Source of the DNA: Tubiluchus corallicola
Lineage: Eukaryota > Priapulida > Priapulimorpha > Priapulimorphida > Tubiluchidae
DNA length: 64,000 nt
NCBI GenBank assembly: GCA_030141605.1
Contig: JAQGDQ010000022.1
Span: forward strand, 248,001-312,000
Reading direction: 5' to 3'
How positions within the stretch are numbered: the first letter of the stretch is position 1; every line of letters begins with the position of its first letter. Position numbers and translations under genes: made by a program. Under the pieces are notes generated by a model that saw nothing but the letters and a program-made list of their open reading frames with translations, was not told the DNA's origin and made no database searches. Below, in pieces: positions 55,296-64,000 of the stretch.

Positions 55296-57520
55296 TATAA
55301 TATGCCAGTTTTGTAATTATTTTTATATCTATAAATATTTATTTATGGTTCGTTTTAATGAAGTAAAACATTGAAATGATTTGAAGTGAGTTGAATTTAA
55401 TTGAATTGAATTGAACTGATTTGAGTTGCAAATTGAACAGTGCTCAGTTTTCAGTAACCTAATTTTTATGCTAGCTGAAACACTACTGCTTTCTAAATTT
55501 CATTAAGAAACCATGTAGTCAGTTAATTACTGGAGTTAATTACTTACTTTTAGTAATCTAACATATACTAGTGCTAGTGATCAGATTCTATGTTGCTTAA
55601 TATCTGTCGCAGACCGAAGAACCACGTTGATCATTGTGCTGACGTTTTCTTTGCCCTTTGAGAAATAATTCCACATGGCACTTTGTGGGAGGTATGGAAA
55701 CAATTCTACAACTCTTTGAACTGGAACTGAAGGAGCTCACCTCAAAGTGCTGCTAATTCATATAATAGCCTTTAGACTGCATTTACCATATTGTGCTCAG
55801 TTTTAATATATCTTTTAACAAATTACAATCTTTAGCCGGTAAAACACAGTAAATGCGAAACTACGTTGTATGTTCCCGCAATATTGGTTGTAATAAAAAA
55901 AATTGCATTGTGTTGTATTATATGTTCCCATTTTGTATGTTGCATAAACAAATTGATTAAATTTGTTTAATATGTAGTAAGCGGAACAACGGTCAATTTG
56001 ATCTCGGGTGTCAAATTGCAATTAGTTCTACAATGTTCAAGTTTTAACAATCACAAACCACGTCAATCGTGAAGACGAAATTTTTTTTTATAAAATTCAA
56101 AAATTATAGATTATTTTAAACAAAATGGCAGTTAAATTATCTTAAAAGTTTTACTTATTAATAAACCGGTATCGTACCTACCTTATTTAAATGCCTTAAA
56201 CAGGCATGCTTCAGTGAGCATACCACAACTTTAAGCAAAAAACTGTTATTATTTCGCTTTAGTGCGGTTCGAAACTTCCATCTCTCATCTGTTGTCAAAT
56301 TTGCAAGTTGGAACGTGATTAAAACTTCTGAAACTAATATGCATCAAACTGTGCAACAGATTTTTCTATAACCAACGGTTGAAATTAGTTAAACTTCCGG
56401 GTACCACAGATTTCATTTCTTTGAATCAAGTGCCGAAATAAGATGGAACTACCAGCTTCGAAAAGAACCGAGCGGCGAGAAACTGATTGGCATCCTGTAT
56501 GGTGGCGAGTGAGTCAATGAATCCGCTTGTAGTGATAATTACCAGTAGCTAGAGTGACTCGTGAATCAACAGATAGCTGTTTTCCAGGGGTCAAGTTACA
56601 AGCTACAAAGCGAAATTGTGTTTCTTCTTCGTCCCGCCTGTTTATGTATGAGGTTTACTCTCTTGACGTGGACCTCATAGTGACATATGGTGGATGAAAC
56701 TTAACCCTCAACGTTGCAACACTTTCTCATGTGTGTAAAGTCTTTTGACCGTAATGTAGAAGCCAATCGACCTTCATTAAACAAAAACTACAATAGTTCC
56801 ACGATTTTTTTTGAAAAGTGGTTTTCAAAAAGAAGCAAGCAAACCAACAAATTGTTAAATTATCTTTAGACATTTCTTATTTGACACACAAATGTCTTGG
56901 GAGGCCTTATGGGTAGTAAATTGAATATTGCAGGTATCTTATTATTATCTTATTGCAGGAATATTATGTATATTCACGCTTTAGAAGATCTAGAACTCTT
57001 CAAACTGTTCCCCGAACTTATACAACTTGATGTTTTAACGCATAGCTCTTTTCTTACAAACATTTCTAAATGTGTACATTCTCTTGTGTACATTCATAGA
57101 ATTTTTAAATACAATTCGACGCTCTTTAAGCCGGAATCCAGCATTAAAGGCAGGCCTACTTTCCGTCGTCAGTTCTAGTGAGATAGCAATCTCGCTAATT
57201 ATGAGTTCTTTACGGTAAGACACTGAACCTGCATGTATGATGTCTCAGCTACGTATGATTTGTGAACATATCCTCCCTCTACGAGGTAAACAGTAGCGGA
57301 TTTACGTTGTGAGTAGAATAATTAAAGCACCCAGCAGTACATGATAGGTATTTAGATATTTTAAATTAAATTAAAAAATTGTATTCTCATTTCACACGCT
57401 TTCAGTGTCCCATTACCTGGCATTCGTTTTTTAAATTCCATAACGACGGTTAGGAAATGTATCAATGGGAAAAATTCTTTGAGCAGATAATAACTTTCAC
57501 AGGACAATGTTAAAGGATTA

Positions 57521-57771
57521 GAAAGAGATGAACGAGACTTAGAGAGGGAGAAAGAGAGGGATATAGAGAGAGGGGGTGGGGGAAGTGAGAGACAGAAAGA
57601 GGGGGAGAGAGAGAGACAGACAGCGAGAGAGAAAAAGAGAAGAGAGAGAGACAGAGATAAAGGAAGAGAGAGGGGAAAGAAATAGAAAAAGGAAGAGAGA
57701 GGGTGGAGAGGAAAAAGAGCGAGTGAAAGAAAGAGAGAAAGAAAGAGAAAGAGACTCAAAGGGTTAGAGAA
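57521..57771 (+). repeat. GA-rich (purine) tract
   Basis: About 250 bp of AGAGAGGGAGAAAGAG-type sequence, almost purely purine on the + strand. A reverse-strand Ser/Leu/Phe-rich frame across it is an artefact. Confidence 0.93.
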
Positions 57772-59204
57772 AAGTTGACTAAAATGAGTCCGCGAACGTA
57801 GCGAGCAGGATATTAAACTCAAGGCGAGCAGAACTCACCGTCTTGCTATTTTTTATAAGAGCCTATTTACCCTGTGCGTTTATGACCGTGTAAACTGTGT
57901 ATGCGATGCGATTCTATGACTCATGCGTTAGACGCATGCACAAAACGTATATTCTAATTTCTTGCGACATTGTAAGCAGAACGCAAGAATCCTGCAGTGA
58001 AATTAGGTCACGTGTTCACTTCGAAGAACGAAAACAACAGAGATTTAACTTTACTTAAAATTAAATGCTGAAGTTTTTTTTATACAGATCATTCAATGCG
58101 ATTGGGAAATAAGCACCATTTTGATTTAAAACTCCTCATTTGAATCGTGATTTAAACTAACGACAGAGTTTTATTGATGCCAATTTTGGGTGATATCAAT
58201 TTAGAATCAGAAAAATGATCATTTAGAATTTGGTAGAAGAAATTGGTTTCATGAAGGAATATGTAAATTTACCAAAGTAAAATTTTATTAACCAATTTTG
58301 ATTTCTTTTTTGCAAAATTTAAAGCGTTCTATACTAGTAATACTACTTTACTGTCTATCTTCAAAGGTACTACACATTGTAATAAGCACTGGGCAGATGG
58401 AAAATAAATCTAAATTTGACACAGCAACAGCTGATAGCAACACTGTAGGAGAAAAGAATTGAAAAATAATAAAAATCTTTCTATTATCAACAAGAAAATT
58501 ACAAGCAAAAATTAGGAACTGAGAATGTCAAGTTTGTCTTGTTGAAAAATCCTACTTTTGTTTTTTTTAAATCCTGACTTTTCCAATCCTGCAATTCAAA
58601 TTAAGAAAGGGCGATCACCCACACCTAATCCCAAAGAATCGAAGGATGAAAGGCAAAGGTTCAACAGCAGAAATTGAATCTCTCATATTATTTGAAGAAG
58701 TTTCGGCCTAATTATTTTTGTGAGCTTTTCAATGAGTAGAATAAGAGATGCTATGACACTTTTCTATAGTTGGCGTTTTTATGTCGACCGCATGTCAGCC
58801 TGCTGTAGAATGATTCACCACAGCCAGGACGCACCATGTAAATATGCCCTAATGCTGATTTTTATTATTGCTGCTGCAGCTTTTATTGTTCTATTCTAAA
58901 ACTGTCATTATAATAAAACAGACTTCTATTTTGGATACGCTCATTAGGCACCTGTATCTTTGAGTGCTTCTAACTTCTAGCATTTATTTTTTGTATACAT
59001 CTCTAGATTTTATATCCATTTATTTCCCATTTATTCGCATCGCTAAATTTAAGTCCATAATCATAAAGGTTGGAAATAATTCCTAGAACGCCATTGTATC
59101 TACTCTTCATTTTGGAAACCTACAAATTTTTGTATACGACTTTGACTTTGCTGTAAACGCTTAAACAGTGAACATCTTAAGCAACAGAGGGTGCGTGAAC
59201 AATG

Positions 59205-59470
59205 AACGGTGTGAAGACACTTGGACACAGGATGATTCACCACAAGGCTTTTGGACACGTAGGACATTTGGAAAAAAACATACTTCGGACACATAGATAG
59301 CTTAGACACAAGGTGTTTTGGACACACAGGTCATTTGAACACAAGATATTTCGAACAGATGGGCTGTTTGGACATATATGTAATTTCAACACAGTACGAT
59401 TTAGCTACCTAAGTCGTTTGGACACAGGTTATTTCGACACGTCATTTTGCTCAACAATTGGACACATCCA
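59205..59470 (-). repeat. Degenerate ~17-bp minisatellite, left inverted array
   Basis: Units of the form TTTGGACACAGGTTAT recur about every 17-20 bases (for example CTTGGACACAGGATGATT, TTTGGACACGTAGGACAT, TTTGGACACACAGGTCAT and GTTTGGACACAGGTTATTT). They are the reverse complement of the units at 60745-61490. Two further related phrases, AATTTGGACACTGAAG and AATTTGAACACTGAAG, occur at about 59662 and 59689. Confidence 0.8.
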
Positions 59471-60744
59471 AGAGTAAGCACTGTAACTTATTTTTGCTGA
59501 CCAACGCTTGGGAATCCTCATTGGAAGAAGCAATAATGTTTTTTTTACTTTTAAGCTAAACTTTTAAGCAAATCAGTACAATTTTGTGGTGCATTCGCAT
59601 TTCTACTGTATATGGTTCATGACAGAAGTAAAGTTTGCCTACACAGCTGATTATGATTAATAATTTGGACACTGAAGCCAATCAGAATAATTTGAACACT
59701 GAAGATAATAAAAAACTGAAACTTTGTTCTTTGAAACTATTATTTATTCTGTAAGAAATACAAAACAACATTACCTGTAAAAGAGTACAAGAGTTACGAC
59801 AACTGGTGCGTGACTTTGAACATTTTACACATACTCGTGTATATGAGTGAGAGATGTCGAAATGAGCGGTTTATTGTATTATGATCGATTAGTGATCGCG
59901 GTTTGGTCGGTTTTCAATAGAGTAACCGTACCATGAATCGGAAGTGGTGCTGACAAGCCACTGGCGTAGCAGTGTCTAGTTTCTTGCTGGATTACTTCTG
60001 CGTTTACCTGTCTAAGGCAGATTTCTTTTATTTTAGAATTCTGCCTGCCCAATGTCTACAACAGACGTGACGGGCGTATGATGATATGATGAGAGTAACC
60101 ATGCACATTGTTTTCATGGAAGCTATGCTTACATTTATCAGCATGCGGCGACGGTAACTATAGCTAGAACGCCGAAATTTATGTATACCTGCGGGGACTG
60201 CGGTTAATCAGGCAATTCTAATCACTTGACAAACTGTACAAACTAAAAAAATTTTTATTGTCCATTTTAATGATTCTAATGTTCGTCTTCTATTGCCTAA
60301 GCACCACAATCTGTAATGCATTATATTAACGCACTTAGGGTGCGGTTTCTCCTGTTTAATTAGCAGGAAAAGGTGTAACAAAGAAATCGTACTGTATGTG
60401 TTGCATACGTCATACCATACCAACCGCATCTGTCTCAGTTACCGCAGTCGCGGCAGTACCCTCACTGCGTGGAGGTATCAGCATTCTATGAAAACGTCCT
60501 AATAGCCCAATTTGCGTAATTTTTGATAGAAGATTGCAGTTACTTTTGTGGGAGTTGGGTTTAACGCCTGGAAGCTAGAGAAATAATTTTATTCAAAACA
60601 AATATTATATCGGTCCTTTTATTTGTTGCACATTTTTAAGACATCAGAAACCTTTGAATTTTGAAAAAAAGTGGTTTAAATTCACTCATCCTAAGAACAA
60701 GATGTTACTAAATGATACCATGTCTCAGTTAAATCCAAATGGTA

Positions 60745-61490
60745 CCTTGTCTAAGCAGTTTATGTGTCCAAATTATCTAGATGTCTAAATAACTTCTGTG
60801 TCCAAATCATCTTCTTTAAAATTAAAATGCATAAATATAGTACGTTTAAATTATTTATAACCCTATTTAGGATTACTAATAATGATGTAATTAAATTTTG
60901 AACCAAATGGCCGAAACAAATAAACATATGAAAAGGTCCGGATAGGTAACATAGGCGTCAAATTAACTGTGTCCAAAATACACACTTTTCGACTTTCAAG
61001 ACGACTTATGTGTGTTCAGTTTACCTACGTGTCACAATAACCTGTAGGTAAAGGACTTGCGTGCCTAAAATTACGTAAGGTAAATGATATTGACTTATGT
61101 TCAAATACGTTCTGTGTTTAGATGCCATCCTGTGTATCTAAAGAACCCAATGTATAAATAGACTGTGCGTCCAAATAACCTAGGTGTTCAAGCTATATTG
61201 CGTCCAGATGATGTCGCACCACGAACCCAAAATGCCTAGTGTCCAAATGTCCTGAACACCTGGTGCTTGAATGGCCTTTGTGTCCAAAAAACACATGAAT
61301 CAAAATAATCTCTGCGTACAAATAATTTTGTATCCAAACAAACGATGTGTATCCCAACTGCCTGTGTTCAAAAAACTTGTGTCTACGATGTTTGTGTCCA
61401 AAATTATCTGTGTCCAAATAACCTATATATGTGTCCAAAATGTTTGTGCTGTGTCTAATACCCCTATATCCAAAACCCCTGTAACCCAGT
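60745..61490 (+). repeat. Degenerate ~17-bp minisatellite, right array
   Basis: Units based on GTGTCCAAATAACCT recur through ~745 bp (GTGTCCAAATTATCTA, GTCCAAATAACCTAG, GTGTCCAAAAAACAC, GTCCAAAATTATCT and GTCCAAATAACCTATA). Period is ~16-19 bases with many substitutions. The left array at 59205-59470 holds the same unit in the opposite orientation. Confidence 0.85.
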
Positions 61491-62139
61491 TAAGAACTTA
61501 CAAATTAATACTTGAATGATAGGTTTTCAGACAAAGAACACATAAGCGGTGGACACTTTTGCAAGCTTACTAGACTACTTTAAAATTTTCGTACATAGGC
61601 CTACTTGAGTACTTGGTACACGATATACTTTAGGCAAGTGGATCCCTACGTTTTAATTACAGTTCCTAAAAACGCTTTTGTATTGCATTTAAAAAGGTTT
61701 AATCTGCAAAACTGAAGACAAAATGCGTCACACGCCTGTAATAATCAAGATCTTAAAAAATAAGCGCCGCGGATATCTTTAAAAAATGGATATCATCAAC
61801 ATATATCACACATCAGTGGATTAACCAATGAAGTTTTAATTTTTTTCGAGTTACAAATCGTTAGACGACATAAAATGTCTACTGGGTGTACTGGACGTAC
61901 TGATCCGTGAAATCAGCTGCCTATATATACACAATGCACAACCTAATATGCTCAAATAGCCTGAAGCCAGAATCGAGCATTCAATGACAGGTCCAGCTCA
62001 AACAAGATACTCGTGATGAGACCATGACCTGACTCATTATCATAACTGTGCTTCTAAGATAAGTCCTGAACAAGCAAAGATATCTCAACCACAATCAGTC
62101 ATTGTCAAAATAAATAGGTTTCAAACATCCACTGCATAA

Positions 62140-62425
62140 AAGTTCACCTGGCAAGTGTCCGTTGTGAAAGGTATTCAATACTTAACTGTTTAATGTTCAA
62201 GTTTCAAAACACAACTTTTCACTGTTTATTAAGTCAAGTGTTCGTTGTTCAAGTATAGACTGCACAAGCGTTCACTACACACAAGAGCTTAAGCAATCAC
62301 TCCTTCAGTATATACTGCCCAAGTGTTCACTGCTTGAAGTCTTTCTCTCCACATATGCAATATTCAAGTGTTCAGTTATCAAGTGTTCACTGTTCAAGGG
62401 TCCTACTCATGTGATCACTGCTCAA
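62140..62425 (+). repeat. Degenerate ~15-bp minisatellite (TCAAGTGTTCACTG)
   Basis: The phrase CAAGTGTTCACTG recurs in diverged form (TCAAGTGTTCGTTG, CAAGCGTTCACTA, CCAAGTGTTCACTG, TCAAGTGTTCAGTTA and TCAAGTGTTCACTGTTCAAG). The unit differs from the neighbouring GTCCAAATAACCT arrays. Confidence 0.75.
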
Positions 62426-63689
62426 GATCATATGCATAACAATACTTGGCCTTCACTTTGTTCTGTGTGTTATTTGAGTTAAATTTTTTTCATTCTTGGT
62501 GGACTGGTTTAACAAGGTTAACAGTGGACAAGTTTTGCTCGGGGCGCGGTCCTGTAACTCCCTAACTGACGACACAAGTTTATTGCAGTTTTGTTAACGG
62601 GTTATCGCCAAATTTAGGTGGTGGTGAGAATTCCAATTCAATGCAACTTGGTGCAAGGTAAGAGAAGATCGTTACAAGAGATTTCGCTGAATAATAAATT
62701 TGTCAAGCGGGATCCAGTAGAATTTCATCAGCTGTGAGTGTTTTGCTTTTCGTTGTTTAATTTGATTAACAAAATTTTGTATTTTAAAAATTATAAGTGC
62801 ACAATAATGAGCTCATGACTATCAAATTCTACAACTGTCAAATGACATCACAACACTTTTATTTGCAAAGTATGTTTTTATAATCAGCAGTACAAATTAT
62901 TTACCTGTTTTCAGAATTCTATAATGTAGTATAATGCAGTTTAGAGACTAAGTAAATTATGAGTATGGTATCTTTTGTGTAGTCTTGCATAAATAAACAT
63001 ATTATTGAAGCATTAGGGAATATTGTTGTTGTAATTTTCTTATGCCTCGGAAGACCATTTAAAATTAATACCTATATTTCAAATGTCAGGCGCTCGGTAG
63101 GGTTTTTACCTATTTTTACTCTTTATTAGGTAACGAAGTGTTAAATTCGACTTTTGTGCAATACTGTCAATTAGGTAGTTTTTGGATACTAGTAAGAGGG
63201 GTTGAAAGAGGCGGAAATAGGGGTGAGAAAGTAAGGAAACGATTTTCGTGTATTACTGTGAATTAGGTAAAAATGGATTTCAGTTGAAAATAGGGGAGGA
63301 ATTACGTGAAAAAGTGGAGGGAAGGAAATAAGAGAGACGGGGGACGTTAACATCATAGTCTACGTGGCGATTTCTTCCTGTTTCTGCTTTTACAGAGAAC
63401 GCACAGTTTGTCGGAAATAAATGCCATAAATAAACAAAGAAAAATAAACTAAAGCGTTGTAAACGAAAATACGGCGCAACAGTTAGCTTGTTAGTTCCGT
63501 TCCTTACCTGGTTAAAGTCTATTGTAGGAATACTGTCACTGTACTACCTGAATAATTTCCAGCCTTTTTCCAAGTTTATCTTAGTGTCGTACAGCCTAAT
63601 CAAAATTTGTACGTGTTACTTTACCCTAGTTCTACCACATAGAACAGATTTGTTTGCCATAAAAATGCCCTCCATATTTAATACTGCCC

Positions 63690-63710
63690 TCTATCTATCT
63701 ATCTTTTTCA

Positions 63711-63771
<61 letters not shown>

Positions 63772-63780
63772 TTTCACTCT
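63690..63780 (+). repeat. Compound (CTAT)n and (CT)n microsatellite
   Basis: A (CT)~22 core at about 63715-63758 is flanked on both sides by short CTAT runs. Confidence 0.95.
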
Positions 63781-63869
63781 CCTTCGTAAATATAGGTAGG
63801 CAGGTTCTTAATTTTGCAGGTGCAGGCTGCAAAGAAATAGGCATAAGCAGAACAGGTTGATAGATGCGT

Positions 63870-63990
63870 GAACAGTATATAGAAAAGTAGGAAAAGTAAG
63901 TATGCATTTAGCTAGGAAGTAGGTAAATAGAGAGGAGAATGGGTGGTAAAATAGGTAGTCGGCAGGCAGGCAGCTAAACACACAGATAGG
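63870..63990 (+). repeat. Degenerate TAGG/AGGCAGG-type sequence
   Basis: Loose TAGG, AGGTA and GGCAGGCAGG words near the right edge recall the TAGG tracts in the duplicated unit at 4.6 and 5.2 kb. No longer similarity to that unit was seen. Confidence 0.4.
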
Positions 63991-64000
63991 TACAACATAA

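Noticed and set aside
56897-57178. Forward 93-codon frame in the right-hand region
   Set aside because: No family resemblance and no supporting neighbouring exons.
57361-57822. Reverse-strand 153-codon Ser/Leu/Phe-rich frame
   Set aside because: It spans the purine-rich GA tract; the composition explains it fully and there is no domain.
61193-61519. Frames with repeating HKG/LDT or VSK/VQ phrases
   Set aside because: They are read-through of the GTGTCCAAATAACCT minisatellite, not a repeat protein.

Overview
This window is animal nuclear DNA, most likely from a marine invertebrate. It is AT-rich by eye, with long GT-AG introns, many microsatellites and degenerate minisatellites, and tRNA-derived SINE-like remnants. 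It carries secreted fibrinogen-related and C1q-domain genes of the kind that are expanded in molluscs, other lophotrochozoans and invertebrate deuterostomes. I cannot fix the phylum from sequence alone. All gene models were built by hand from translated exons, splice consensus and exact phase bookkeeping; no database search was run.

Layout. (1) 96-2034 (+): last three exons of a fibrinogen-related gene cut by the left edge. (2) 3392-12736 (+): a complete nine-exon paralogue (419 aa) with signal peptide, an acidic non-collagen stalk and a fibrinogen C-terminal domain; its first intron holds a ~625-bp tandem duplication. (3) 12737-18562: gene-poor spacer with a ~490-bp (TAG)n array and a possible piggyBac relic. 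(4) 18785-42744 (+): a sixteen-exon FERM and PDZ domain gene (FRMPD3/FRMPD4-like, 1,661 aa) with two WW domains, a 12-kb first intron and a long disordered tail. (5) 44197-50005 (-): a convergent three-exon gene for a 1,626-aa secreted coiled-coil protein ending in a gC1q domain. (6) 50006-64000: no convincing gene, but a set of repeats, notably two mutually inverted minisatellite arrays about 1.3 kb apart (59205-59470 and 60745-61490) that resemble a decayed foldback-type element.

How the genes relate. The fibrinogen-related pair is a tandem duplication with identical internal exon lengths and phases. Fibrinogen-related and gC1q proteins are both extracellular recognition or matrix proteins in invertebrates, so the block has an innate-recognition flavour. 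The FRMPD-like scaffold between them is intracellular and probably unrelated. The points most worth a second look are the tandem WW pair split by matching phase-2 introns, the very long glycosylated C1q protein with a furin-like RVKR site and no visible EMI domain, and the inverted minisatellite arrays.
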